Part shown: piece after piece, positions 36,401 to 49,461 of the stretch
Layout: each line of letters begins with the position of its first letter
Numbering within the stretch: the first letter of the stretch is position 1
Origin: Kudoa neothunni
Taxonomy: Eukaryota; Cnidaria
Assembly: GCA_964304625.1 (NCBI GenBank)
Contig: OZ199840.1
Location: 5,580,001 to 5,644,000 of the forward strand
DNA: 64,000 nucleotides
Direction of reading: 5' to 3'
Program-made: the position numbers and the translations under genes
Notes under the pieces: model-generated
The model's input: the letters and a program-made list of their open reading frames with translations, nothing else
Told to the model about the DNA's origin: nothing
Database searches by the model: none

Positions 36401-37959
36401 AAATATTAGCTTGAAGATTAGAGGTAGGGGGTAGGGGTGCGCAAGTTAAATTATAAAATTTCCCGCGAAATAAAAAGCTTGAACCCCATTTTTGTAAATA
36501 AGATAATTACCCAATAGGCTTGTCGATTTTTTCGAGCCTTACGATATTCCAATTTTTTAGTTTCCTTGTTTGATTGCACCCATTCCTAACAACCACCGTA
36601 AAATATTCCTCAATGACAAATAAAACAAGTGTTGACAATTACTTCTTCTAAGGACTTTATATGGGTTTCAAAAACATCCAACACATCAATAATATCATTA
36701 TTAATGATATCTAAAACGGAGTTTATTTTCATATAGAACTGGTTTAAATTCGAACGAATTACTGGAGAGTTTGGCGTCATTTCTGTCGTTAGCATATTGT
36801 TCCAATGACGTCAAAAAATCTTTCCACCTAGATTGGATCGTCAGTTTTTTGTCGGCCCATTCTTCACCAGTTATAATCTTGGTGATGTGTGTTCGATTGA
36901 GATTGTGTAGTTGTCGCTCGGCATCTTTTTCATTACGATCTCGTCTACGAAGCGCTTCATGAAAAATATCTTTTCTTGTGCGTTCTGGCACTTTCAACCA
37001 TATCACTTCGCTTTGAAACACTTGGGCTGCTTTGTTGTACCGCATCGAACAAAATATGTTCGGATGACCAACCAAGAATTCAAACAAATTGGTTTCATTC
37101 TCTTTGGCCTGCTTTCGTTCAAGTTCTCGTTCGTCATTGATCTTCTGTTGTTTGTATGCGTTGAAAACTTGCTTTCTCTCATTGTTGTGTTTCAATGCGC
37201 TAATCCAAATCAATACCTATCACATTCATTTGATGAGCTACTACCCAAATCTAGGATCCTCAATTATGGTTTTTATCGCCACATCATAAGTGCAATTGCT
37301 TTGAATATTCTACAGCCGAGTTTCACATAAAAATATCACATCTCACATAATGATCGTACATATTCTTGAAGCAACGCACGAAAAGCTTGTTTAGCGTCTT
37401 CTTGTGTTTCGTATTGATCGGAATATCGTTTAAAAGTCGCTGCTCTATAACCAACCATCAATCAACTACCACTCAACTTTTAGATACTTTTCACATGGTG
37501 ATACATCCTTAGGACTAGCTGAAACTGTATTTGCATTATCACCTTTCTTATTTGGTTGATCTCCATCTTCATCGGGAAGAGCTAAAAATCACATTGATCA
37601 TCAATTTCGAATTATTACCACTCTCACATTTGATATCTTCGATCTCTTTTGGAACAGTCCATGTGGTTTGGTTTGTGGTTGGGTTGTGGTAGTAAACTTT
37701 ACCGTCTGCTGTTGTGTACTCTTTCCAGCCACACTTCTCCAGCATTTTCTAAATCCACATCAGAATCTCCAAATAAGCACACATTCTATTTACATCTTTT
37801 TTAGTTTTCAACTCCTCTGGTTTCTCCCACGTAGATGTTTTGGTGTCATTGTTGTAGTAGAAGGTTTTTCCGTTGTTGGACGCATGTACTGTCCAATTCG
37901 ACGATGACTATAATTGATAAATTATTTATAATTTCTTGTGACTTCATTTTAAATACCAT
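33394..37959 (-). CDS. PRPF40A: Pre-mRNA-processing factor 40 homologue (WW-FF splicing factor), 516 aa
   Basis: Fifteen exons: 37957-37959 (ATG only), 37794-37907, 37628-37748, 37488-37581, 37360-37444, 37245-37309, 36763-37199, 36643-36710, 36511-36585, 34035-34149, 33918-33985, 33759-33854, 33622-33699, 33505-33579, 33394-33450. Total 1551 nt in frame. Prp40 bridges U1 snRNP and branch-point proteins in early spliceosomes. Two WW domains lie at residues about 5-35 (W..H.S..GKTFYYN...STWEKP) and 46-76 ([16 protein letters not shown]...WTVP). FF domains follow from about residue 125 (DPRF.AL...[10 protein letters not shown]), 190-320 and 355-440 (GQLEF..., GSNVVDLFK). The tail is basic, Arg/Ser/Lys-rich. 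Intron 9 is 2361 nt and holds the tandem array. Reading through the last intron gives an alternative end a few residues shorter in common sequence. A or B paralogue cannot be told apart. Confidence 0.95.
35100..35390 (-). CDS. Unassigned exon-like ORF inside PRPF40 intron 9
   Basis: An open stretch without its own ATG begins [12 protein letters not shown] and passes through [20 protein letters not shown]. It then either continues into a hydrophobic stretch to a stop at 35153 or splices to a short end ([12 protein letters not shown]...stop at 35100). Composition and residue pattern look coding. The LPL...L..F spacing faintly matches the region just before the first helix of CLPTM1L. It has no identifiable upstream exon, so it may be a gene fragment left in the intron. 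Confidence 0.28.
36080..36420. repeat. 12-bp tandem array (about 28 units of AGCTYGAAYATT type)
   Basis: Units alternate mainly between AGCTCGAATATT and AGCTTGAACATT, with AGCTTAAAAATT variants, so a 24-bp higher order is visible. The array is open on both strands (Asn-Ile-Ser-Ser/Leu repeats one way, Phe-Lys-Leu-Ile-Phe-Glu-Leu the other) only because the unit is a multiple of three. It lies in PRPF40 intron 9 and is not translated. Confidence 0.95.
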
Positions 37960-40900
37960 TTTATATTTTCCTCCCACGACAGCTATATAAAAATAAACCG
38001 TGAGAAATGTGCCGCGCGCGCATCATACCATATGAATCATTTTGGCCGGCTAAATTCAAATCAATAATAATATCTAAATGATTGATACTATCTAATAGTA
38101 CATTATTTTAAAATATGGAAAGTCAAAATTGGGATTTATTCAAGTTATAATAATACATTCCTGATTCTTTATTATGAGATGAGACTTATTTTTCGTATTA
38201 TTTCATTGAAATGGATGTTTTAATCTACATTCTATTTTTTGTAACAGAAATCGATAATTAGTAGTTTAATAAACATTTTATAGCTATGTATTGATTGAAT
38301 ATTTGATGTTGTAACGGCTTGTTGAGTTGGTCACTTTGGTACGATTTTTATTAGTACGTCAAAGTGGTTTATTTTAGTATTGTTTTTTTTTCAATTAATC
38401 TTCCTAAAAATAATTATACAAATAAATATTATGTGTGATTAAAGAAGAAATATTGCTGGTGTAAATTGAAAAACATCAAGATTGTATTTTACCAGATTCC
38501 GGTCATATCGTGCCACTTTTAGTTGATTAATCTTAATCTCATGAAATTGTGTAAAAATTAAAAATCTAATAAATTCAAAGGATATAAAATGTAACAATTA
38601 TTATAAAAAACTTTGTGAATGATAGTAATAGCGAGTTATGATAAAATATTCGGAGGAAAATGATTTTCATCATTTAGGACTTAATTTAACCATCTAAGTC
38701 TAAGGAACTTTTTTTGACGAGAGAGCCACAAAGACCATAAATTTTTTAAAAACTAATTCCATGAGAGCCATACAACATGTTTTAAAATTAAAAAGAGAAG
38801 TACATCTGCGCGTTTTATATTATTTCAACACTTTTAAGTAAAACAAGTCATTAAATTCTTCTTAATTACATTGTTACGCTATTGTTAATCAATGATGATT
38901 ATTTCTCGGTATCATTGCGATTTCTGGTGCTGCATACGATTTGCAGTATGAGTAATAAGTGGGAAGATCAAGCTTCATGCAGGTGTGTTGAGACTTCAAT
39001 CCGATAAACGTGACCGTAGTTTAGTCTTCATGTCTTTTAGATGTAGAAAGACTGCTCACACGTATACGTAAAGCCAAACATTGCCATTATAACAGTATTC
39101 GTGAGCAGCAAGTTGTGATACTGCTGGTAACCGATTTTCAGTAGTGACCGTTTCGCATATTTGCAAAGAAGTTTAACGATGCATTTTTTGAAATTGAAAA
39201 TTTGTCATCGAGCCAGACGCAAACTTCCAAAAAGTCACATCGGAATCGCGAGCCATAGGTTCCCGACCCCTAATATAATATAAGGATTTCGGGGTGATAG
39301 TCATCCCAAACAAGTTGTAATCTTACCATACATTGTTCCATTGTTTTTAATGCGTATGAAATTATTTCTGTACCTATAAATTTATTTTGACTAAAATTTG
39401 TAAGTGATTGGTTTGTACAAAAATATAGGAAGTCATTAAAAATTAAAAAACACCCTCCAAAGGTTCTGGGGTGAAATTCGCCCCACCATAATTATTACTT
39501 AATTAATTATTCATCCAATAAAGGTATTAATTGTTCCAAATTAATTCTATTTTAGCTCATTATATTAAATAAAATACATTTTAGTTACATTTTTACTTTT
39601 AAAATAGATTGTTTTATTTTTGTGCATCACCGATGAATTGGCAACTTATGTCGTATAATTTTTATGAGGAATATTAATTTGAGTAATGCAATTTGTTTCT
39701 CTGTATGTAATCTTTCAAACGATATAATATTTTACGAAAAAATTTAGTAAATTTTGTTGCTAAAATTTATTGAAAAAAACTCTAAAGTGAATCTCACACC
39801 CAAAATCGTTGGAGATAGTTCATTTTTTGATTCCTTAGAGCAGTGGTTTCAACCTTTTTGGAATCGCTAAACTTCAATGAGATTAAAAAATTTTTCGCGG
39901 ATCCCCACATATAAAATTAAACCTTAATAAATAAAATACAAGCTTTAAAATTTGCACGCGCGCTCACAAAAAAATAACAGAAATATTTTCAAAGTTTATT
40001 TTGTATTCAAAATAAATAAAAACTAATGTGATATTTGTGATTGGTAACTTCGTATTACAGCTACAATATTTGGATATTTTTTGTCTCAATATTAAAGCGT
40101 CGAATCGAAAGCGATAACTTTTTGGATATTGTTCATAAATGAAAGCAAGCATTGGTCATTCAGTTTCTGTTGTTTCAATTGCGACAGAACAACACGATCC
40201 CTGATTTCGCAAAATGCTAATTATGCAGAAAATTTGTAAAGGAAAACAGACGAAACGATAGAAAAATTGGATGAAATTTGAGTTCTTGCATTAAAAAACG
40301 AGTTCAGATTCTTAAAGCACTACAACCAACATTCGGGGAGGTTTTATCAAAGTGACAAGTTTAAATCTTTATTAATAAAATTTTTCTAAATTTAGGTACT
40401 TATTATGAGAATAATAATTAATTAAAATGGACAAAATTGTTTATTTTCGACAGTGTCAAAATTTATTTAAATTTAGATGTCAATACAAAATTTTCATGTA
40501 TTCCTGCCACGGTTGGAAACTACCGCCGTAGAGGGTTATTTAATTATTTATTCAAATGTTTTCTAATTGTAACTTTTTGAATATTAAATAAAGTATTTTC
40601 TCTGTATATATTAATAGAAACATAGCGAATTAAACATAATTTAATTTAGTGGTTGTATTTTAATGCAATATAATAGATGATAAAGTGGAGTTAATTTATT
40701 AATTATTGAATTGTTTTTGATAAAAAAAAATATAAGCTAAATAAATATTTTGTTTCTTAAAAGAAAATTAAAATATTATGTGTTGAGAAAATGTCAAATA
40801 TTTGATTAGAAACAATTGATTTAAATTGTTTCCCTTTTCTGGGACAGTCTTTTATAGCTATATACTATTAATTAATTGTTTATATTAAATTGAATTTAAA

Positions 40901-42592
40901 TAAAATTATTGATGTTGCTCAATAAATAATTATATAATGACTTTATTTGTTTTAAATTTAATAAATTTTCGGCTAGTTACTTGTTTAAATCAGAAAAATT
41001 CATTGAAGAGTTTTTAAATAGGATTTTAGAAAATGATAATATTTATATGAAGTTAATTATGTTAAATTTACTATTTTGATACCAGAAATACTGCGATTTA
41101 TAACGAAATTAATAATTATATGTAAATGAAGTATAGAAACTCCATAAATTCAAAAGTAGCAATAAAAATTATCATTTCGATAGACTATGAAAATTCTAAT
41201 TAAATTTATTCATTTTAATATTATAAACATGAACATGCTACTTTCAGATAATAATTTACAATGAAATTACTATTTTTAGATGAAACCAAGTGCTTAAGTA
41301 ATTTAATCCGCTTATCACATGAATAGTTATTTTCCTGTAGAGTTTGCAAATAATAATTTTATTCTAAAGTGTGCTTGAAATTTTCATTACCCTTTGATGC
41401 CCTTATCGTTTGCTAATGTCCAACTTAGGAGTTTAATTATATAATATATCGACTAAATATTGTGTAAATACTAAAAAAATTTTAATTAACAAAACAACCA
41501 ATTTTAAAAATTTAAATTACTATTTGAATTAAAAAATGTCTTTATTAAGTAATTACAACTGGCGTGAAAATTTTATTGATTACTATAGTACTCAAGTGAA
41601 ATTTAATTTAAAAAGTAAAATAATAAATATTTTTGTGTTTACAAACGAAACCATCTGATGACAGATAATAGTCGAAAATATTATTATTTTATTAAATAAT
41701 ACTCATTATTATCATATTTTGATTAAATTGTATAAATTATCTAAATTTTTTATAAGTTAATTAACTTGAATATTAATATTAATCTTGAATAATAAAATTA
41801 AATTATTATAATTAAGTCGTTTTTGCGTAAAACTATCGTAGTTATAGCTTTTCATCTTGTTGTAATGTGAGCTCTAGCCCACTTTAGACTAACTACATTT
41901 CATTAACGTGAATATTTTCGCAGCAAAAAATATTATGTTAATTTAACAAAATTATTTTTAAACTCAACCAATATCTTCGAAAGTGACATTTTCCAAGAAA
42001 TAACTCCTATTTTTGAAAGTAAACTTTTAAGTTATTGTCTGCAACTTGGTTCGAAATATATTTAAATCCTTGGATCAAATCCATCCTTCCACCAATTGGG
42101 TTACCTTTCCTTCCCAAGGATTTTATTTTGTGGAAATCTTTCGCAAGAATATTAATAACCTTCAATATCGTTGAAAATAGAAAATTTAATAATTTTAATG
42201 ACTCTAAAACCCTTGGTTATTGTAATGAAACCTTGGTTTTACATGGCAATGCTTAATTTTTCTTTTCTTCAAAGGATCCGAAAAATTCCAGCATTGATTA
42301 TTGATATTCCACACCGAACTTTAAACAAAGCCACATTTACAGCGTTTGCTGTAAATATTATTGTATGGTTCTATCCTCGACTACTGGGTATAATAGAATT
42401 AATAGTATTCATTAACGACAGAACGCCAATGAAATTGCAAATGATGTAGGACAACGGCATTTTATTAGAGAAGGTTAGGTTACAGTACCTAAAATTTATT
42501 GGGTTACTTGTACCCCAATTGGCATGGTGAAGCGACATCCTACTGGTTTTACAATATCACAATTTCTGTTCTTCAAATCGGTTTCCTCATTA
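37960..42592. other. Gene-poor region with transposon fossils
   Basis: There is no convincing gene. Recognisable scraps: 38715-39275 carries hAT/SPIN-like ends (GGGGTCGGGAACCTATGGCTCGCGA read inward from the right). 39454 starts a piggyBac-like CCCTCCAAAGGTTCTGGGG end, with a possible partner CCCTCTACGGCGG ending at about 40540. 39841 shows a hAT-type CAGTGGTTTCAACCTTTTT. The remainder, especially 40550-42000, is very AT-rich. Confidence 0.5.
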
Positions 42593-43618
42593 TAAACCCC
42601 CCACAATAAATGCCGCATTATGTTGAATTTATTTTTAAAAACATGATAGAATTACCACACAGTATAATATTACTTCACCAACGGGATGCGGTACACAAAG
42701 CAGATTATTTAAGTGCATGCCGCGGGTTAGTTACGTGCTACTAGAAATGATATCACCTAGAAAGTCATTTGATGATGGTATTCTTAAAGAACCGACGAAT
42801 TGCATTAAATGTGAGGAAGCTAGATTTTCGCTTCGTCGAAAAAACTGGAGATGCCGCTTAAGAAACTGTAGGAAAGAAGTTTCAATCTTTGTATCAACTT
42901 TTTTTAACAACGTGAAACTAAAAGCCAATGATTTTTGGGAATTAGCTTACTATTGGTTGGTTGGCGTAAAATCTATCAATCTGATCACAATTACTGGACA
43001 TTCTTCCAGAACAACCACTAATTATTGTCACTAACTTAGACAAATGGTGGCTGACAGCTTGGATTACGAAAACATTATAATTGATGGAGAGGGAATAATG
43101 ATGGGAATAGACGAGTCCAAGTTTGGGAAGGTGAAACATAATCGAGAACATGGTGTTAATGGAGGTTGCTGACAGAACCGCTAAGACTCTTATCCAAAAA
43201 ATTAAAACGTACGTCCATCCTGGCTCTATTATCATAGTTGATTGCTTCAAGAGTTATGGAGCAAAACATAATTTCTACACTCACCTCATTGTAAATCACA
43301 GTATAGAATATGTGAATAATACTACATGAGCTCATACAAACACCATCGAAGCCACTTGGGACCCCATCAAATATAAAAGATCACCAAGAAACAGGACATC
43401 TTCGGTTAATGAAGATGGTTCTGTCAGTATGGAAAGTATCAACGAATTTCTCGATATATTTCAATGGAAAAGGAAAACAATAACGATTTATGAAATGGCT
43501 TCATATTATTGTTAAAAAAATTTAGTTTACTATAAATCAGATTTGTATTTGTTATGTTTTTCATATTTTATTTTTCGATTGATCTAATCTTATGTTAATT
43601 TGAGATTAGGGGGGTTTA
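42593..43618 (+). mobile_element. Merlin DNA transposon with broken ISXO2-like transposase
   Basis: From 42717 the plus strand encodes an IS1595/ISXO2-type transposase. Parts in order: a Cys-bearing N-terminal segment (CIKCEEARFSLRRKNWRCR), IDESKFGKVKHNRE (first catalytic Asp), ADRTAKTLI, and GSIIIVDCFKSYGA (second catalytic Asp). These are followed by THLIVNHS and HTNTIEATWDPIK (final Glu-bearing block). These lie in more than one frame with at least three interruptions, so it is inactive. ATAAACCCCCC occurs inverted at about 42600 and about 43610 and may mark the ends. Merlin is an animal-type element related to IS1016. Confidence 0.85.
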
Positions 43619-45086
43619 TATCAAAGTTCAGCCAAAAACCGAACCGATCTTTAACCTTATGCTTTTATTGGGATATTGAAAAATGTTTATTTTACTTAAA
43701 TAGTTAATATAATTTTTATAAGTTTTTAGATATAAATATGATAAACTATTTCTATATTAAGCATCGTGTGAACTAGCTCATTGGTATTACTTTATTAAAG
43801 TTAAATATTGTTAAATTATTGGACCGATATAAATAATATTCTCTTGTTTTTAAAAATAGAGTAAAATACATTTGATCATCATTATTGGTAGGTGCGCTTT
43901 ATGGGTCAGCATAACACAAAGTTAAGTCATCGGAATATATAAATATGAAACTTTAATTTTAATGGAAAAATTAAACCTAGTGAATCCTTTGATTCAAAAA
44001 TATAACATTTTATGCAAGGATATAACGTTTCATAAGTTTTACCGTAAAAACCTTGATGTTATCCATTTCTGAATAGGGTCTTCCTACATATTCTTCAATC
44101 CAACATAATTTTTAGATATATTTATCATTGAAATGTTATTTATAATGTTGAATTTAATGATATACCAACTTAATGTAAATTTATAAAACACGCGATGCTA
44201 ATCTGCCAAGCCAATAATCACTGTCTTAATAAATTTTTTCTGGATGATTACTTACTTATTAAATATGAGTAATATATATTTAATGAATTGAGTAATTTTA
44301 TGAAATATATTTTTCCTGTAGTTATATGAATATGTTTTATGTGAATGTATTGAAAATATAAAAATTGGTTGAAAATTACTCATTAATCATTTTTTACTAA
44401 TCGCAAGAAAGAAATGATAGTTGTATTTTAAGTATTTTTTTTGTCTTTTATTTTTATATAATATGTATCGAATAGATGTGATAATACATTTTTATTATCA
44501 TTTAATTAATAAATACTCAATAAATTTTGTTTAAAAATTATTTATAAACATAATTTGAATGCGTTTATTAGTTTTTGTAGTCCTTAAACTTAATTTCCTC
44601 GAATTTGTTGAATATCTTTTTATTGAAACTGCGTATTGTCGGGTTTTTTATAAAATATATTTTAAGTATGCAAGCTACTCTAGGTTCGTATAGATGTAGT
44701 TTTTTAGAATATTTTATGCAAATATTAATAAAGTACATATTTGAGGTATAGCTATAACATAAATTAGTTATAAGTAATTATTGAAATAACCGTTTTTAAA
44801 TACCTATGAAAAATAATCAAAATTTATTTTGTTATTTCTGTGTTATTATATGTGTAAGAAAAAGTTTTTGAGCAAAAATTTTGTTGATTTGTACAGAAGT
44901 TGAATAGATTAAATGAATGGGTAGCTTCGGAATAACCTTTTAAAACCTATTCTCCAATGCGAACTAACTGATGATTCATTTAATGAATGTATGGACCAAG
45001 ATAAATAGAAACGAGTATTTCTAATAACCAGAACACCATACATTTATTATAATATGGATTTTGGTTCTGATTAGACTTTAGATACG
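43619..45086. other. Intergenic, AT-rich
   Basis: No gene is seen. This is the presumed upstream region of the Kunitz gene. Confidence 0.4.
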
Positions 45087-46356
45087 ATGAATCGTTTATC
45101 AGTTATTTTTTTCCTGCAACTTTTGTGTCGCAATATCACCACATGTATAAAATGGTGACTAATATACAAATTTCTGATATTCTTTTAGTCAAAGCGTTTG
45201 ATTCTTATAAAATGGACTCTGGTGAATTCCCCTTTCAAGAGAATGGTGACACTGTTGTTACAAAAATTCTTACTAGATTCTACGTGAAGGAAAATGGCAC
45301 TTGCGCAAAGTTTTACTATAAAGGAAGTGGTGGTAATTCCAATAACTTTGGTACTGAACATGAATGCCTGGATCATTGTAAATAATATTAACTTTGATAG
45401 ATACTTATTTCTTATTTTAGTAAAAGACCTTAGTAAATGGGAAACACTCCAAGGCTGCAAGGAGGGATATATTGCGGAAGGTCCATGCACCAAAACAGGT
45501 GTCACTAAATGGGGTTTTGTCGCCAGCGCAAGCACCTGTACATCATTTACCTACGGAGGTTGTGGTGGTAACAATAATCGGTTTAATTCTGATGACGATT
45601 GTAAAAAAGCATGTGAAGGTAATCTTATTATGAATCAGGATTATTTATCTTTAATTTAGTGGATGAAAAAAAATCCCCCAATGAATATGATTGTGATCTT
45701 CCGCCAAAATACCCCGAAAGTGACGAGGTTAAAATTGCAATAGTGAGATCACAAGAAACGGCAACTAAAAAATGTCACTACGCTATTGTTGACAAGTCGG
45801 AAACCAGAGGAATATTCCCCTCTTTCAGCAAGTGTCTCGATACTTGCTATAGTAATTTTTATAATTATGCATATAATTTTAAAAAATAGAAGCGGGCGAG
45901 TTGATTGAGGCATGCAGAAGCGAAACACCACATCAAGAAAGTACAGGCTCTAATGTAGTTGTGAAGTTTTATTATGATAAAACTACAAAATCTTGTTTGA
46001 CATTCCTTACAAAAGAAAGCAGTTCAACATTTGACCAAGCTAAAAATCGTTTCAATACAGAAGAAGAATGCATGAGCTACTGCCCAGTTGCTGAAGGTAA
46101 AAATATCAAAAAATTTTAAAATATTAATTAAAAATCAGATAAAATAAAAGAGATGACTTATCATGTATCAAAGAATATTTGCAACCTAACAAAGGCTCCC
46201 GAACAAACAGGATCATTGACAGGGGTTAATAAATGGTACCACTCTAAAGGCGATTCCACTTCAACGTGTACAAGCACAACTCATGGAGGAGTTGGAGATA
46301 TTACTAGCTTCTTTGATTCAGAGGCTGAATGCAATGATTTGTGTGGAAGCTCATAA
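45087..46356 (+). CDS. Secreted protein of five Kunitz-type (BPTI) domains, 349 aa
   Basis: Exons 45087-45144, 45189-45377, 45421-45618, 45660-45851, 45890-46096 and 46151-46356; introns are 38-54 nt and every one is phase 1. Exon 1 is a signal peptide (MNRLSVIFFLQLLC). Each later exon is one Kunitz unit, with the family's Y/F-Y aromatic strand, C..F, GGN.N.F and C-x3-C signatures. Only domain 2 (exon 3) has all six cysteines, with GPCTK at the reactive loop, so P1 would be Thr, unlike trypsin inhibitors. Domains 3-5 lack the second and fourth cysteines. Domain 1 retains only the third and fifth. Kunitz proteins usually block serine proteases or act as toxins or channel ligands; here inhibition is likely only from domain 2, if at all. 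A role in secretion or host interaction is inferred. Confidence 0.9.
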
Positions 46357-46622
46357 TAAGCTATATTAATTGTTAACGTTTGTGATGTTTTTTATTATTT
46401 AAAAATATTATGAAAGGCTATATTAATATTTTACATCTATTGAAAATTCTTTGGCGTTTAAAACGTTAATAAATATATTAATAAAAAGTGTTATTATGAA
46501 TTTTATTGTCACATTATATGCATTCATATAAGTTTTAATATATTCAAAAATATAAATAAGCCACTAGCTTCATTATCATTTAGATTGACGAACTTAGATT
46601 ACTTAATAATTTTAATACAATT

Positions 46623-47846
46623 GGTGACGGGTAATACGCACTTTTACTTTTTCATATAGAATTTACTACTTGTTGGACACATTACTTAGGTTGACGTTTA
46701 TGAATTTAATAGAGATTTTACACCTTAAAGATAATTCACAGACGAAAAATAAATAAAATATTGTAATTTAAACGCATTGTTGGGTAATACGCATCATTTT
46801 CCCTGAAACTGACCTTAAAATCGCCCACAGGTACTATTAGATTTTTATGTATAGTTGATAGAAATCTTCATAATATGCTTATAGTAAATAAAAAATACAA
46901 AGCAATAAAATATTTGAAGTTAATATAAAAAACTTAATGTCACACCATAAAAAATTATGTTGTTATATTTATATTAATTTTAAATATTAACCTATCCATG
47001 AAATTAAAAATTATGGAGTTATCCGAAAATGGAACTGTAAATATTAAACAACTGAATAAACAATGAATCCGACAAAAAATCTGCGAACAGATTAATTGAA
47101 TAAGGTCAAATATTTCAGAGTTATTCCTCATAGAAAATTATTTTTAATCAAAATTTAATTGTGAAGAAGATTATGTAAAATGTTTATGATATTTCTACGG
47201 TTGGTTTAAAGGTTTTAAAGAACAGTTTAATCTGCGTAGGTTAAACTTTTATAGTGATCCGAAAATCGTTGGTGAATGAACGCCTAAAAATCACTCTAAA
47301 AATTTATAAACTCGAGATGAGGTTGAAATTTAACTAAGACAAATCATGAATCAATTTTGTTGCAATTTTCTGTACAGGAAATATTAAAAGTAGAGAAAGA
47401 AGTCTTTTTTGTTGAACAGTATGATTTTCAATCACATAAAAAATATTACATATCGAAACGAAGACGATGAAAAAAATAACTAAATTCTCCAGTTATCCAA
47501 GAGATATTAGTGTATCCTATTTGGAACCAGTTGATTAATAAATATTTAAATCACAACAACCATTTAAATGCCTTAAATGTGTAATGGGATTTAAAATAGA
47601 AAATGGTTCTATTTATTTCTAAAAGTACATTTGAAAACTAGGAGATGATTTGTATAACGTATACATGGAGTGCAACAAACAAGTTAGATTGATAGATGTT
47701 TTCTAAAGTAAATTATTACAAATATATTCAAAAATAATTTAATTTTGAATATATGCATGCGCTCCAAAAAGTGCGAATTACCCATCGTTGCTGGCTAATT
47801 CGCACTTTTTCTCCGGTCTTGAAGGAATTACATATTACCCGTCACC
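46623..47846. mobile_element. Decayed pogo/Tigger-type transposon
   Basis: GGTGACGGGTAAT occurs at the left end (46623) and inverted at the right end (to 47846), each followed inward by similar CGCACTTTT-type sequence. Inside, plus-strand fragments match the pogo/Tigger DNA-binding region: an LKIMELSENGTV start near 47010 and YGWFKGFKEQFNLRRLN around 47190-47250. These correspond to 'W...F..rhnirrl'. The catalytic domain is not recognisable and stops interrupt the remainder. Confidence 0.65.
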
Positions 47847-48614
47847 CCACTGTGTACCTGCATATAATCAACATCACCTTTGATTTCATAATCGCTCATT
47901 GAGCAGTGAATCTAAATGTTGAATAATGAAATATCCACAGAGTTAATGATTTTGAGTTTATTATTTAATTTAACAAAATTATATTCACAGAAAAAAAACT
48001 TGTATTAATTTCGTAAAATATTAAATTTCAAAGTTTAATAAAAATATAATAAACGATTAATATTCGAAACGTATTATATTCTAATTAGAATAAAGAATAC
48101 AGAAAATTTTGGCTGATATTTGGTCTAAGCCCCCCTAGTCCACAATAAAATAGTGCTTATATTTATTATAAAAACAAATTTTATACAAAACGCAACAAAA
48201 AGACTAGTAATACAGCTATTCCAGGATTTTTGTTAGAATATTTAATTTTTGTAAGTAGCCCTAAACATCTAACAGAATTGGAGATACGTGCAGTCCACAT
48301 CGTACAGAGTAAAAATCCGGTAAATAGAGCATAAAATTTTGGAGAAAATGTTTAAAAATATTCTCAAACTTGTTGAAGTATTTAGAAATATCCTAAATAT
48401 GGTAACGCTACTTAGGTAGCACTAATTTTAGTCATTAGGATTGTGGAATTGATGGTGGGGCTCAATGCGAGTAGCATACACACCTAGCTTATCTACTTCC
48501 GAAATCAAATTTATTAAATTTTCTTTACTCCTACCTTAGAGGGCTATTTAAAGTATCACACGAAACATTTTCAACGTTAATGTAAGTAAATAACAATTTT
48601 CACAGCTACTAATA
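47847..48614. other. Intergenic
   Basis: AT-rich. I see nothing to annotate. Confidence 0.4.
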
Positions 48615-49461
48615 ACCCCCGAAGGACTGAATTAAAAAAAACTAAAGCGAGTAACCAACAAGAGTCATTTTTGACCCCAGGACTTTTTTATTTTTTAAAC
48701 AGTTATATTCTATTAGTTCGTCTAGTTATTATACTTATTGTATGTATTAAATAAAAATTAGGTGATGGGATTTCTATCACTGCTAAGTTACCATTAAATG
48801 CTTGGATCGCGCTATAAAACATTATCCATATTATTTGTGTATTAATGGATATAATGTCTTAAATAGATAGATATCACTATGTTATAACTTATAACATTAT
48901 CAAGGAGATAAATATAATAATAGAACATCTAATCGAATTTCAATGTGAACTTTAAGCATGAAACCCCAAGCATTCGATGATTACAATCTCCGGTGCGGCT
49001 CGATAATACGTGTATGTATTGTAAATTATAATTTGATCTTTGATAATTAAACAAGGAGCGCTCTTCCCAACAAACTTAAAATTATTCAGATGTGGAGACT
49101 AAACTATAAAGATATTTTTAGCAAACAATAAATATATTTTAAGGTTAATGACGGATTTTGTTGAGTGCCATTTTGATTTAAGGGAAAAATGCATTTATTA
49201 CGCTTCTTTATAATATTTGTTATTTTTATACCAATTTGCAACAACTACATTTAAATGAAGTAGCGAGCACATCGCTCATTAAAAGTAAAATATTTAAATC
49301 AGTAAATACACATTTTTCTTCATAACTTTATAATTATCAATTACAGACCATAATTAAGGAATTCAGAATTTTGTAGCCCTCCCATTTAATTCAATATGCG
49401 TAAAAAGTCAATCTACCGAAATTGGGGTCATAAATGACCTCAGTTGGTCCAACGAGGGTTA
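48615..49461. repeat. Likely piggyBac-like non-autonomous element
   Basis: The right end read inward is TTAA, then CCCTCGTTGGACCAACTGAGG and GTCATTTATGACCCCA. The left end is AACCCCCGAAGGACT with GAGTCATTTTTGACCCCA further in. The shared GTCATTTNTGACCCCA palindrome links it to the other TTAA elements. The left TTAA itself is not intact. Confidence 0.45.

Noticed and set aside
36050-36434. Long repetitive ORFs on both strands (Asn-Ser-Ile and Phe-Leu-Ile-Lys repeats)
   Set aside because: They follow from a 12-bp tandem repeat lying in an intron. There is no start context, splice evidence or composition of a real protein.
36911-37330. Plus-strand 139-aa ORF
   Set aside because: It is the antisense of PRPF40 FF-domain exons.
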